A stretch of DNA of 64,000 nt from an uncultured Lachnospiraceae bacterium (GCA_902779395.1 CACZBK010000009.1:1-64000); one strand, 5' to 3'. Counted from the first letter of the stretch, positions 17,495-26,968 are shown. A program made the numbers and translations. Notes: generated by a model from the letters alone, not told the origin.

Positions 17495-17656
17495 GATAAA
17501 GTAAAACTGCGCCACAGCCTTGGCAGGCCATCGCGCAGCGATTTTGTTCAATTCCATTTTACAAAGTGAAAGACTAAATTCCACCGATTTTTTACACTTT
17601 TGAAAGTGAAATTTAACTTTTCACTTCAGCGGAATTATGATATTTCCAATTTCTTC

Positions 17657-17706
17657 TTGACAAGAAGAGAAGCTTGTTATACTATACTAATATCACATTG
17701 TGATAT
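17657..17706 (+). promoter_or_regulatory. promoter with BlaI-type palindromic operator
   Basis: A consensus TTGACA at 17657 is followed by TATACT at 17678 (15-bp spacer) and then the perfect palindrome ATATCACATTGTGATAT (17690-17706), overlapping the expected transcription start. The operon downstream encodes a BlaI/MecI repressor and an M56 sensor protease, so the palindrome is the likely BlaI operator. Shine-Dalgarno AAAGGAG follows. Confidence 0.7.
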
Positions 17707-17731
17707 CAGTTACGAAAGGAGAAAAACTATT

Positions 17732-18112
17732 ATGAAATTAAAAAAGCATGTCGTATCGGTTATGGCGGGGCTTATGGTATTCTTTGTAGTTTCATTAGCC
17801 CTAACAATGTCAGCATCTGCAGCATATTCACAGAAATATGCAAGATGCCCTCGATGTCATCAGTATAATTATAGCTACGGTTATAGCCCCAACTTCCAGT
17901 GGACAACTGATAGTGCAGTGGCTGGCGAATATTGCGCTGGGTGTAATAGTATTGTTCCGGCCGGAGAATACCATTCATTCCTCTATAGCAGCGATAAGTA
18001 TTTCTTCTTGTGTTCTAGTTCATCTTGTAGTAAACTCAGTTACAACAATCGTAAGTATGAGATACTTTATGATAATCCTGTTTCAGAGCATTATGTGACA
18101 AATGTAAACTAA
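17732..18112 (+). CDS. exported small cysteine-rich protein
   Basis: 126 residues from the ATG preceded by GAAAGGAGAAAAACT; a longer upstream frame is not supported. A classical signal peptide (about 1-32, ending SASA-AY) precedes a small domain with CPRC (about residues 37-40), CAGC and a later CSSSSC, which suggests a zinc ribbon or disulphides. Function unknown. It is the first gene of a five-gene operon with BlaI and an M56 sensor. It is therefore likely to be produced in response to whatever the sensor detects, probably cell-envelope stress. Confidence 0.7.
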   Translation: MKLKKHVVSVMAGLMVFFVVSLALTMSASAAYSQKYARCPRCHQYNYSYGYSPNFQWTTDSAVAGEYCAGCNSIVPAGEYHSFLYSSDKYFFLCSSSSCSKLSYNNRKYEILYDNPVSEHYVTNVN

Positions 18113-18123
18113 TGTAGATATTT

Positions 18124-18154
18124 GGTCAATCTTGCAAACGCAAGATTGACCTTT
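18124..18154 (+). terminator. intra-operon hairpin
   Basis: GGTCAATCTTGC-AAAC-GCAAGATTGACC is a perfect 12-bp stem followed by TTTGTTC. It sits between the first and second genes of the operon and may reduce read-through, so the first exported protein would be made in excess. Confidence 0.65.
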
Positions 18155-18180
18155 GTTCTATAAACGGAGGTTATCTAACA

Positions 18181-18828
18181 ATGATGATTAATGGTATTGG
18201 ATGCAACTCCCGAGTATGCATCAAAAATGAAAAAAAGAATAATGGTGCATTTGATATCTCAGGAGATGCTGAACTATCGCCTGTTAAATCCGAACTGGAG
18301 TATTATAAAAACTTGTGCAGTGAATACAAAAGTGTTACATTTCGATTGGATGATAAGAAAGATGGAATATCAAATGAACACAGCTTAGGATATAAAGGTA
18401 GCATGAATCAAATAGGTAATAACTTTGGCAAATCGGGACAATGCAGTATCAGTATTGATGTGGCAGTAATAAGGAAGATGCAGTCAGATCCCAATTACGA
18501 GAAGCAAATAAAGGGAATTATTGAAAGCTGCAAAAAGAATTATTCGAAATATGAGTCAAATGCCTTATCCGATGGTTTCCCAAATATTTGCGTAAATATT
18601 GAAGACGAGGGTGGGAAACCGATAAAATCTATAACGCAATCTCCTGTTGCATTTTCAACAGAGGATGAAGTGAAGCAACTATGGAACGACAAAATCTCAT
18701 CATCTAAAATTGTCCGCCGGTTTGATTCTATGGAAGAGGATTTATTGGATACATTCTTATCCTTCGTAGAAAAGAATAAAATTAAATCCGAAAAAATGTA
18801 TGAGGCTTCACAAACCAAACCACTATAA
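18181..18828 (+). CDS. hypothetical protein, DUF6033-like
   Basis: 215 residues, soluble, without a signal peptide. It starts MMINGIGCNSRV. The middle carries CSISIDVAVIRKMQSDPNYE and a helical tail. This resembles a Lachnospiraceae family I recall as DUF6033, a name that needs a profile search. The start is supported by an upstream GGAGG. It is the second gene of the BlaI-controlled operon and ends 14 bp before blaI. No enzymatic motif is seen. Confidence 0.6.
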   Translation: MMINGIGCNSRVCIKNEKKNNGAFDISGDAELSPVKSELEYYKNLCSEYKSVTFRLDDKKDGISNEHSLGYKGSMNQIGNNFGKSGQCSISIDVAVIRKMQSDPNYEKQIKGIIESCKKNYSKYESNALSDGFPNICVNIEDEGGKPIKSITQSPVAFSTEDEVKQLWNDKISSSKIVRRFDSMEEDLLDTFLSFVEKNKIKSEKMYEASQTKPL

Positions 18829-18842
18829 CGAGGTTATATTCT

Positions 18843-19274
18843 ATGAAAAAAAAGAATAGCTTTCTTTCTGACCGTGAAGAGGCTCTTATGGAACTACTAT
18901 GGGCATCAGAAACACCACTTTCTGCAATGGATTTGCAAGAGCAACTTGACAGTTCCGAATGGAGCAGGATGACTCTATATCGAACGCTTCAACTACTGAT
19001 AGAAAAAGGCTATGTTCGCATATGCGGTTTAGAACGCAACAACACACAGTACATGCGAAAAATGGAAGCTGCTATCACTAAAAGCGGATACTTAGCAAAA
19101 GAGCTTATTAACAGAAACTTTCGCCGGCATGATATGAGCGGATTGGTAATGGCTTTAATCGAAGAAACCCAAAATATATCCAATGATGATGTATCAGACA
19201 ATTCGGATTTAATTGCCGATTTGGAAAACATCATTTCAGATATAAAAAAGAGAAGCAATGATTGTGCAGATTAA
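18843..19274 (+). CDS. blaI: BlaI/MecI-family repressor
   Basis: 143 residues. The winged-helix domain includes LSDREEALMELLWASETPLS, then MTLYRTLQLLIEKGYV, the normal BlaI/MecI DNA-binding region. A helical dimerisation tail follows. It should bind palindromes such as that at 17690. Repression is lifted when the partner M56 protease is activated. Its 3' end overlaps the sensor gene by 17 bp. The symbol denotes the family; it is not evidence for beta-lactam resistance, since no beta-lactamase or mecA-type gene is present. Confidence 0.85.
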   Translation: MKKKNSFLSDREEALMELLWASETPLSAMDLQEQLDSSEWSRMTLYRTLQLLIEKGYVRICGLERNNTQYMRKMEAAITKSGYLAKELINRNFRRHDMSGLVMALIEETQNISNDDVSDNSDLIADLENIISDIKKRSNDCAD

Positions 19275-20385
19275 TTTTTTTTCCACATGTATGGCTGTTG
19301 TATGCAGCAGCGTATTCATTCTTATATTCTGTTTTATGCGCAAAAGCAGACTCTTTCTACATATTAGCAGCTTACCAGGCATGATATTATTATGTGTCCT
19401 GTGTATACTAAGATTGCTAATTCCGATAGAGCCACCGGGAGCAGTTGTTATTTCTTCAAAAAATATATATAACGCTATTTACAACATCGCCGGAAAAAAA
19501 ATAGTTTTGTTTAATACATGGACAATATTTGTTTATGACTTGCTCCTCATCATTTGGATTTCAGTCGCTATCGGATTGCTTATGTTTTTTGTTGTAAATT
19601 ATTTTCAATTCTATCAGGAAATACGAAAATCTGATAAGTACATGCGAGTGAATCTGGAACAAATCATAAATCAGGTCTGTGGCGAAAAGAATGAACCGCT
19701 AGATATTAGGGTTAACGACTATATCAACTTTCCTATTAGTTGCGGCATATTTAGGAAAATAATTGTTATCCCAGACCAAATATATTCTGACAGAGAATTA
19801 TACTATATACTAAAACACGAAAGTGCACACATAAAAAACGGTGATTTATTGATACAATTTCTGATCAATCTTCTATGTTCTATATACTGGTGGAACCCGT
19901 TAGTTTATATGCTGCGTTTGAACTATAAGCATTATTTCGAGTTAAGATGCGACCAAACTGTTATAGAGAATATGACGGAGGATGAGAAGGCAGAGTATCT
20001 GACAGTAATCCTTAAATCCTATAAATCCAGTAGAAAAAAAATGAGCAAAAGAGAGAAACGTAATCTCCTTGAAAGATTTGAATTCGTAAAGGATTACAAA
20101 GAAAAAAGAAATGTTAAGTATGTCGGCTCTGTAATCCTACTTGTATGCTTTTTTCTGTCTTATGTATTCATTTTTCAATCAAGCTACGATCCTCAGTATC
20201 AACATTCGAATGAACATGAACAGGAATTATCGGAGATTTTTGAAGTAGATTCCGATAACAGCTATTTGATACAACAACCAAATGGTTCCTACATACTAAG
20301 AACTCCATACGGTGATGTTGACATCCCCGAAGAAGATATAAAAATAATTATGGACAATTTTGATTTTAAGGAGGATTTACAATGA
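19258..20385 (+). CDS. blaR1: BlaR1/MecR1-like M56 membrane metallopeptidase
   Basis: 375 residues with N-terminal membrane helices and a cytoplasmic zinc-protease motif HESAH in LKHESAHIKNGDLL, followed by YWWNPLVY and RCDQ as in M56 proteases. A further helix near residue 290 leads to a roughly 70-residue external tail. There is no penicillin-binding sensor domain as in BlaR1 of staphylococci, so the signal is probably different. It overlaps blaI upstream and the last gene by 4 bp downstream. Confidence 0.85.
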   Translation: MIVQINFFSTCMAVVCSSVFILIFCFMRKSRLFLHISSLPGMILLCVLCILRLLIPIEPPGAVVISSKNIYNAIYNIAGKKIVLFNTWTIFVYDLLLIIWISVAIGLLMFFVVNYFQFYQEIRKSDKYMRVNLEQIINQVCGEKNEPLDIRVNDYINFPISCGIFRKIIVIPDQIYSDRELYYILKHESAHIKNGDLLIQFLINLLCSIYWWNPLVYMLRLNYKHYFELRCDQTVIENMTEDEKAEYLTVILKSYKSSRKKMSKREKRNLLERFEFVKDYKEKRNVKYVGSVILLVCFFLSYVFIFQSSYDPQYQHSNEHEQELSEIFEVDSDNSYLIQQPNGSYILRTPYGDVDIPEEDIKIIMDNFDFKEDLQ

Positions 20386-20654
20386 AAACTATAGCCAATG
20401 GATTATTCAGTTTTTTGATTATTGGGATAATAGCTAATGCTGCAAACTATGACGCGATAAAAACTGAAGCTAAAGCGCCATTTGACAATTACAACATCTT
20501 TTTTTCATCAGAGGATGCACCGGATAACACTCGGGCAGATGTTATCGTTACAAAGTTTCGTATATACGGAAACATGGCTCAATATCGTAGATGGAATCAA
20601 ACCAGAGGATATTGGGTTGATCCAGAATGGATAGATATAGGAGTAGTTCATTGA
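20382..20654 (+). CDS. small exported protein with YRRWNxTRGYWVDPxW motif
   Basis: 90 residues: a signal peptide or N-terminal anchor (about 1-22), then an acidic linker, then a conserved-looking C-terminus reading QYRRWNQTRGYWVDPEW. I recall this ending from small exported proteins of gut Firmicutes. It is translationally coupled to the M56 gene (ATGA overlap) behind AAGGAGG, as last gene of the operon. Possible roles include feedback ligand of the sensor or the effector; neither is shown. Confidence 0.6.
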   Translation: MKTIANGLFSFLIIGIIANAANYDAIKTEAKAPFDNYNIFFSSEDAPDNTRADVIVTKFRIYGNMAQYRRWNQTRGYWVDPEWIDIGVVH

Positions 20655-20736
20655 GTATTGCATACCCGCAACATATACAGTCTGATCCTACATATTCTCT
20701 TATCGGAGATAATATTTTAGTTCCTTTTTCATTTAG

Positions 20737-20763
20737 GTTTCTGGCGCAAATGTTGCCAGAAAC
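20737..20763. terminator. hairpin between BlaI operon and IS110 remnant
   Basis: GTTTCTGGC and GCCAGAAAC pair perfectly around a 9-nt loop. No strong T-run follows on either strand, so it is a weak terminator or a structural end. Confidence 0.4.
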
Positions 20764-20811
20764 TTAAATAAAAAATTCTATAAACACTTTTGTAAAAATA
20801 GATATTATGTA

Positions 20812-21752
20812 TTATCTTTTTTTGCTTGCTTGTTTATCACCTCTGTTTTCACTGCTCTTAACGAGCTCAACCCTCAAGTAATTATCTATAAGATCCCGGA
20901 ATTTCTGTCTGTAATAATAATATAAACACAGGTACAAAAGTTCGCTCATTATCTTCTGCGGATCATATGCGACACCCTTAGTCAGTACTGCGTAGAATAC
21001 TCGTATCAGCTTGCAGCTGATGACTATCACGGACTGCGTCTTCTTCAACGGGTTGCTCTCTCTTGTCGTGTAATACCTGTGCAGCTTGCGGAACTCCGGG
21101 TTCGTAGCTATCAGCGGAATGGCAGCATTGAACAGTATGGCTCGCAGCTTACTTCGACTTCTTTTACTTATGGTCGTCTGTCCCTTATGCTTCCCTGAGC
21201 TATTCTCCCTCAGCGATAATCCGTCCAGCTTCTGGATCTGTCTGGGTGATTCGAAACGCCTCACATCACCCACTTCTGCCAGAAACCCAGCAACTGTGAT
21301 CAGTCCGATACCTTGAATGGCAAGCAGCTGCTCGCTTTCGGGTATCAACTTACACAAACGTTCTATCTCTTTCATGATCGAGTCCAGTTGTGCCTTCTTG
21401 TAGTCATAGTCCTGAAGCAGCAGGTTCATTTCATATCTTACCGCGGCTGTTCCCTTTTTCAGGCCGATGCTCTGCTTTACTGTCTCATACAGGGTCGTTG
21501 CCCGTTTTATCCCGACAGCTCTCAGCTTCGCATCCCGCCAGATCTGATTGATCCCTTCAGCTCCAAGCGTTATGACTTCTTCCGGCAGATATGCTTTTCG
21601 CAATACCAGCATGCTGCTCTGTGACTCGTAGTCCCCAAACACATCTGTGTATTCGGGAAAGTAAATGGCAAACCATCTGGCAAACCGGTTCTTGACCTTG
21701 GTAAGCTCCTTCGTATTTTTTGTGCGGTTGGCGAAACTGCACTCATTATACC
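20812..21752 (-). pseudogene. IS110-family transposase, 5'-truncated
   Basis: The frame is recognisable from KNTKELTKVKNRFARWF (21.7 kb) to the C-terminus. It includes the Transposase_20 region LLAIQGIGLITVAGFLAEVGD, DGLSLRENSSGKHKGQTTIS and NPLKKTQSVIVISCKLIRV. The N-terminal DEDD catalytic domain (about 130-150 residues) is missing, so it cannot transpose. An internal GTG at 21642 would give 276 residues. The 3' end is intact. Confidence 0.8.
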
Positions 21753-21832
21753 TCAGGAGTGTTTTTTTTGAAGCTAAAGCTCACTGAGAACACCCTGCAT
21801 AACAGGTGGTTTTATTGTATCTTCTATCCAAT

Positions 21833-21863
21833 AAAAGGCCACCTCATTTCTGGTGACCTTTTT
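21833..21863 (+). terminator. terminator-like hairpin
   Basis: AAAAGGCCACC pairs with GGTGACCTTTT (one mismatch) around an 8-nt loop and is followed by further T residues. Confidence 0.5.
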
Positions 21864-22059
21864 GTGACTTTGGGTGTATGCACGTATAGTTACATCATTC
21901 ACAGAGCTGTCCCCCAAAAAGGAGAAGCCCTCAGGTAGTTTCTTCGCTTTATAAGCGGGATCACGCTGAATCAGGAGTCCGGATCATCTTTCCGAGCCGG
22001 ATAAGATCCTTTCTGTCGGAGCTGATCTTACCGCGCGCACCCCCACATGGTAAGAAATT

Positions 22060-22663
22060 TTTTACATCACGGTTCTGTTGCGGTACAGCCGTTTCTTTGT
22101 GTGTATGTACAAGATCACAAATACAATGCAACGGAAGCCTGCCAGGCAATCTATCGGAGTTTTAACATGCTGGGATACCAGCCATCAGTGATTGCTATCG
22201 ATTAAGATGCTGTCTTCGTGGCTCAAGAGGCCTATGGGAAAGTCATCAAGGCCAGAGTCTTCGATGATTTCTGTACGGAATAGGATCTCCGACTCTGGGT
22301 CTGCAACAAAGCAGGTCCAGAGAGCAAAGGCCCCATAGGGAATTCTGTCGGCTTTGTGAAAAAGAACTTCTTCAGCGCCCGTACGATCACCTGGATCAAT
22401 GATGTGTGGCGCGTACTTCCTGATTACCGGATCGTAAGAACAAGCACACCAATCGCACCACCCTGCATGTGCCGGCACAGGTATTTTGAGAGATAGAGCA
22501 TGCCAGCCTGCAACCACTGCTTCCCACGGTGTATGAAATGTCAGCGAACAGTTTTGCTAACTTTGAATGCAAGGGGATGCCGTATGTTTTGTACCAGTCC
22601 TGCCGGTACTCCATTCCAAGGACTTTTGCCTACAGCAGGCTCAAATACAAGGTTACCGGCTGA
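22060..22663 (+). pseudogene. IS21-family istA transposase, decayed
   Basis: The plus strand encodes NATEACQAIYRSFNMLGYQPS, then DAVFVAQEAYGKVIKA, then DLRLWVCNKAGPESKGPIGN and VGFVKKNFFSARTI. The end reads FECKGMPYVLYQSCRYSIP and is the usual IstA C-terminus. Stops TAA and TAG replace residues that are Gln in the family (D-stop-DAVF and CTE-stop-DLRL), and frameshifts interrupt the ends. No istB follows. It is a relic of an old insertion. Confidence 0.7.
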
Positions 22664-22968
22664 AGCATCCTGATCTATTCAGTTGACAATGAACTACCTA
22701 CCATACAAAAACTTACCTGACTATGTATAATTCTGCTTACGGTACAATGTAAAAAAATCATTATCTAAAGATCCTGAAATGTAATTCGAAACTCTATTTT
22801 CAAACCCTTATTTATGGGGCAGCGTATGATTTGACGTTTACATTTTTTTCTAAACCACATCCCTTAAAAAAAAGCATCATCTTGCCACACTGTTTTCCGC
22901 TTCGTCTGTGCGTCTCGAATGGATATCGAAGTGCCACGTTACCACGTGAAAAAGGTATAATGCTTGAA
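22664..22968. other. gene-free stretch
   Basis: About 305 bp of AT-rich sequence between the IS21 relic and the ABC operon. Two ACGTGG/CCACGT-type words near 22935-22950 are visible. No gene or convincing terminator was found. Confidence 0.4.
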
Positions 22969-23694
22969 TTATGTTATATTTCTAATACTGTATAAATATC
23001 CTTCCTCCAAACTTCTTTTTATAGGATCACCTGATGACGAATCATTATATATACACAACTCTCTTTCAGTCCCATAAAAACATATTCTACCGCTCTTCAT
23101 AATCAGTATTTTATCGCAGTTTCCTCTTAGATCATCAACAATATGAGTGGAAAATAATACTGTTTTATTCTCTCTTATTTTTTGCACCATTGCTATAAAG
23201 CTTTGACGTTCCTCCGGATCAAGTCCTACTGTAGGCTCATCAAGAATAATTATCTCAGGATCTCCCATAATTGCTATAGCAATCCCAAGCCTTCTTAGCA
23301 TCCCGCCTGACAAAGCGTGTCCATATATACTTTTGTATAATTCCAAATGTACAAACTTCAACGCTCTTTCTATCTCAGCTTCACGTTTACTCCTTTCAAT
23401 TCCTTTTATAACTGAATAGTATTCCATAATATTCTTAACCTTAATATATGGCACAACAGAAAATTGCTGCGGAAGATATCCTATATTGATATTGTTTTCT
23501 GCATTTTTAATCTTATCAATTTTAATCTTACCTTTATAGTTTTCATACAGACCGCAAATACATCTGAATAGTGAAGTCTTTCCGGCTCCGTTAGGCCCCA
23601 AAATGCCTGTTATTCCCCTGTCAAAAGATATACTGAACTCATCCAATACTACTTTCTTTTTAAATGAAAAACATAAATTACTAATATATATCAC
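22969..23694 (-). CDS. ABC transporter ATP-binding protein
   Basis: 241 residues with Walker A GPNGAGKTS (about 33-41), signature LSGGM, Walker B IIILDEPT, D-loop and switch His (STHIVDD). It belongs to the ABC-2 type exporter/immunity class (short ATPase with separate permeases). It is the last gene of a minus-strand operon with two membrane proteins, a secreted Cys-containing protein and an AgrD-like peptide. Export of, or protection against, a peptide is plausible, but no substrate is shown. Confidence 0.9.
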   Translation of the reverse strand: MIYISNLCFSFKKKVVLDEFSISFDRGITGILGPNGAGKTSLFRCICGLYENYKGKIKIDKIKNAENNINIGYLPQQFSVVPYIKVKNIMEYYSVIKGIERSKREAEIERALKFVHLELYKSIYGHALSGGMLRRLGIAIAIMGDPEIIILDEPTVGLDPEERQSFIAMVQKIRENKTVLFSTHIVDDLRGNCDKILIMKSGRICFYGTERELCIYNDSSSGDPIKRSLEEGYLYSIRNIT

Positions 23695-23723
23695 CTTGGT
23701 CTCCTCCCAAATATTTATTTCTG

Positions 23724-24416
23724 TTAAAAATCATAAAATCTTCTGTTCAGAATTTTGCCTATAGTGGAAAATATAACTCCTATAAATATCATCACAACAG
23801 AGTTAATGATTATTTCCAAACATGATGCATAAAACAAATTTCTATAGCTTATTGCATCTGGAAAGACAGAGAATGGAACTGTTACAAATAAAGAATAGCT
23901 CATAAAAACCGGTATGATAATTAGCGCAGATTTAAATAAATAAGCCAAAAAGTACGCCAATGCACAGTATAGGTATGATACTGCTATAAGGAAAATAAAT
24001 AAAAACACAAATATACTATCGTGAAAAACAATCAAACATATTATTAACTCTGGCAACATCACAAAACAATACATATTGAAGCACGTTCTTAAAACAGGCC
24101 ACTTGTTCTTTGCCCTTATATATTCAAGTTCACAAGATGGATCATCAATGTATACTGATAGGAACTGATATATCCAAATAAGACTGATCGGCGGACATAT
24201 AATTAGGAGTTCACTAATCATTTCTTCTTTAATATACCATGTATCGCCCATGGTATCTGAAATCAAACAAGTGACCATCAAAAACAGCGGTTGAACTATA
24301 TACAAAATAATAAAAGGGATGCACAAACCATACCCCGCAATAAGTTTTAATAATAATGTATAATTAAAGAGTTTTTTCAATTCACTAAACCTCTTATGAA
24401 TCTTTACTATATGCAT
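23724..24416 (-). CDS. ABC-2-type membrane subunit
   Basis: 230 residues with about six hydrophobic segments (for example IPFIILYIVQPLFLMV, IFVFLFIFLIAVSYLYCAL and VVMIFIGVIFS). It is probably the second permease subunit of the transporter. It overlaps the larger permease gene by 23 bp and is followed 29 bp later by the ATPase gene. No enzymatic motif. Confidence 0.7.
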   Translation of the reverse strand: MHIVKIHKRFSELKKLFNYTLLLKLIAGYGLCIPFIILYIVQPLFLMVTCLISDTMGDTWYIKEEMISELLIICPPISLIWIYQFLSVYIDDPSCELEYIRAKNKWPVLRTCFNMYCFVMLPELIICLIVFHDSIFVFLFIFLIAVSYLYCALAYFLAYLFKSALIIIPVFMSYSLFVTVPFSVFPDAISYRNLFYASCLEIIINSVVMIFIGVIFSTIGKILNRRFYDF

Positions 24417-26118
24417 ACTTGCGAAATAGAGAATTGTTTAATCGAAACATTATAGAATGATACCCATCTGTATAGCATGCATTTTTCGCATTTACCTCAA
24501 TATATGGGGGAACTATAATAGTACCATAATCATGATTCTCATCAAGATCTAACACTAATTCTTCTACCTCACTTTGGGTAAACTCTATACCAGAGTATAT
24601 GACTTTTTTTCCATATAGATATTCATACGTATTAACCATGTCGCTACATATCATAGTAACTCCACAGCATTTCCCTCTGAACAAAAAAGTGTTGTCTGCG
24701 TATTCTACGCATGGCAGTGAACTTTCCACTCTGTTATAAGATATAACACAAAGCTCGTAATCCGTATCAAATCCTTTAATAAGATTATAGCTATGCGTTT
24801 GCAAATCATATATAGTCTGATATCCGGGTACAGGATAATAAGGAAAAAAAGCCGGAAGGTATGCCTGACCCGGAAAAGCGTAAAATCTCTGTGACCCACC
24901 TTTATACTCTATTACAATCCCATCAAGAATACGACTATCATTTATCACGTTTAAAAAGTCATATTCCCTAGTATACTTCAGATCATTCCCTTCAAGATCT
25001 TTTACTGCCATTATTGTATATCCATGATAAAGTGTAAAACAGCATTCATCAACATGAGGCTTATTTTCCGCAAAATAAATACTTGTTTTAAATATAGGAC
25101 AGTCCATTAGATTAATCTCTATCCTATATTTATCTACTTCAATATTATCCTCTGACACCATCTTAACCTCATGGTAAGGATTATTTTTTGAATAAAACGA
25201 TGTATCTTCCTGCCATGCATCATATGTGCTAGCACGTTCGGCATATACAGGTTCTTTATATGTAACAGTATATAATAACAAAAACAACGCTGCAGATAAC
25301 CCCAAAAGAACTGTCTTATATTTTTTTGCTTTAAGTATTATACTCAATACGGCACAAACCACTATGATCCAAAAAAGAATCTTATACCAGTTGCACATAC
25401 TAACCGGTACTAAATAATAATAATTTGGCACTTTATTACTTTGTACATATAAACACATAAAATTGGCTACACGATAAAACACATCAGATATCGAAGTCCA
25501 TTTCTGTAATAATAATATAAATCCGCTGTTAAATACATATATTAAGGATATCGAAATGTATAATATAAGCTTTTTGTTATCACTAAATCCAATACAGAAT
25601 CCCATAATATTCCATAGAATAGATGGTAACATATCATAAAGGATCAGATATTTCACTATATCCATAGCGAACACTATAGGGAGTGATGCATAGATATAAG
25701 AAGTCACGAAAAATACTACTATTGCTATAAATGAAAGCATCATTGAACATGCAATAGATATAAATAGACATGGTAGATATCTATTATACTGATTCAATAA
25801 ATATATAAAATCAGGTAATTCTCTCCACCCATCCTTCCTTATCGTTTTACAATATACCAATCCCATAAAAAAAACAGTTATCGGAAAAATCCTACAAAGG
25901 ATCAAATACTCAAGAATAGCTTCTATAATAATGTTTTGCAAATTATCTATTTGTTTTGATTGAAATACAAATGAATAAAGAATAAAAAAAATCTTAACAA
26001 GGCATATCAGTACTGCTGTTATTCTAGCAGTCTTGATATGCCCGATAAATACTAATTCGCCTTTCACATGCCAATATAAACTCTTCATATATAGCTTATT
26101 AATCGCAAATCCCCCCAC
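24394..26118 (-). CDS. large ABC-2-like permease with extracytoplasmic domain
   Basis: 574 residues. The N-terminal half has about seven membrane helices (to about residue 295). A roughly 270-residue extracytoplasmic part follows, beginning near TYKEPVYAERASTYDAW. Its beta-rich layout resembles the N-terminal region attached to some ABC permeases and M1 aminopeptidases; there is no HExxH, so no protease activity is expected. The predicted GTG start overlaps the upstream gene by 20 bp; an ATG at 26088 is an alternative. It is probably the main membrane component of the exporter. Confidence 0.7.
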   Translation of the reverse strand: MGGFAINKLYMKSLYWHVKGELVFIGHIKTARITAVLICLVKIFFILYSFVFQSKQIDNLQNIIIEAILEYLILCRIFPITVFFMGLVYCKTIRKDGWRELPDFIYLLNQYNRYLPCLFISIACSMMLSFIAIVVFFVTSYIYASLPIVFAMDIVKYLILYDMLPSILWNIMGFCIGFSDNKKLILYISISLIYVFNSGFILLLQKWTSISDVFYRVANFMCLYVQSNKVPNYYYLVPVSMCNWYKILFWIIVVCAVLSIILKAKKYKTVLLGLSAALFLLLYTVTYKEPVYAERASTYDAWQEDTSFYSKNNPYHEVKMVSEDNIEVDKYRIEINLMDCPIFKTSIYFAENKPHVDECCFTLYHGYTIMAVKDLEGNDLKYTREYDFLNVINDSRILDGIVIEYKGGSQRFYAFPGQAYLPAFFPYYPVPGYQTIYDLQTHSYNLIKGFDTDYELCVISYNRVESSLPCVEYADNTFLFRGKCCGVTMICSDMVNTYEYLYGKKVIYSGIEFTQSEVEELVLDLDENHDYGTIIVPPYIEVNAKNACYTDGYHSIMFRLNNSLFRKYAYSKDS

Positions 26119-26470
26119 TTGCTATACACTTGTTTTTAGGAGAGCTCTGTGAATTACCATATAGAGTCAACACAACAGAATCATTTATAGTAAGACAATC
26201 TGTCGGTGACAAGACATCCCCTTTCTCAATAGTATCGTCAAAAGCAGTATGGTTTCCATCCTTAACGACAAATTCAACATCATGTTTGGAATCAGGAGAT
26301 ACATTTCCCCAGACAGTAACATCATAATCTGTAATTGATAATGCACTTGTTGACGCATTTGTTTGATTCGAATATAGTAGTACCGTTTCGGAAGCATAAC
26401 TCATTAAAGACGTCAACATAACAATAGCTCCAGCACATATACTCATTTTTATCACATCTTTTTTTCTCAT
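26099..26470 (-). CDS. small secreted protein with C-terminal cysteines
   Basis: 123 residues from the ATG at 26470, chosen because GGAGGATTAGT precedes it; a start five codons earlier is possible. A signal peptide (about 1-26, ending SYAS-ET) precedes a Thr/Asp-rich mature part. It has one Cys near residue 89 and a terminus NKCIASGGICD with two more. It could be a bacteriocin-like product or a binding lipid-free partner of the ABC system. It is the second gene of the operon, 65 bp after the AgrD-like gene. Confidence 0.65.
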   Translation of the reverse strand: MRKKDVIKMSICAGAIVMLTSLMSYASETVLLYSNQTNASTSALSITDYDVTVWGNVSPDSKHDVEFVVKDGNHTAFDDTIEKGDVLSPTDCLTINDSVVLTLYGNSQSSPKNKCIASGGICD

Positions 26471-26535
26471 ACTAATCCTCCGCATATAATAATCTTAACA
26501 AAGATAACCGCTAATATTATTGCTGTTTTTTCCGC

Positions 26536-26694
26536 TTATTCCCTCTTTCCAAGTATTCCCCATAAATTCTCCGGCTCCTTCGGCTGATACCATTCGCCCC
26601 TACACAGATCAGATGACAGCGCAGCGACCATAATGGCAAATGCACTGATGCTCACCCCATAACGCATAACCAACTTGTTAAGAATCTTAAACAT
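26536..26694 (-). CDS. AgrD-like cyclic lactone autoinducer precursor (orphan)
   Basis: 52 codons. An amphipathic start (MFKILNKLVMRYG), a hydrophobic middle (VSISAFAIMVAAL), then SSDLCRGEWYQPKEPENL and a basic tail. This is the AgrD layout: leader, Cys-containing pheromone (probably C31 to W35 or Y36) and an acidic/proline C-terminal recognition tail. The QPKxPExL tail matches the AgrD of the complete agr locus at 55578-55724. The start is supported by AAGGAGGGTAAAAAA. It heads the ABC operon and has no adjacent agrB, so it may be processed by the AgrB at 54986-55576. Confidence 0.75.
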   Translation of the reverse strand: MFKILNKLVMRYGVSISAFAIMVAALSSDLCRGEWYQPKEPENLWGILGKRE

Positions 26695-26968
26695 TTTTTT
26701 ACCCTCCTTGTGGTATAAATTGTTTGTTGTGTCTATATTTTGTCACTTTGTGTTTTATTCTGACCGTTTTCGTGGATGAAATGCCAAAAATAATGGATGA
26801 ACGTATCGGGGCTTCCTACCACTACCTAACACCCCTTAGAAATTACTAAAGCAATCGGATAAATAATTATTCAAAATGATACCGCATAATTCATTACTAG
26901 CCTCTTCAATTAAATATTAAGAAATCGTCCTCCTCTCATCATAGCTTAAATCTCTACCTTTTTATGAA

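Noticed and set aside
17272-17600. Riboswitch or T-box upstream of the BlaI operon
   Set aside because: The hairpin at 17409-17494 has a T-run, but no conserved T-box or riboswitch core words were found, and the operon has its own promoter downstream of it.
22185-22614. Minus-strand frames at 22.2-22.6 kb
   Set aside because: The plus strand there clearly encodes IS21 transposase motifs; the minus frames are shadows of it.
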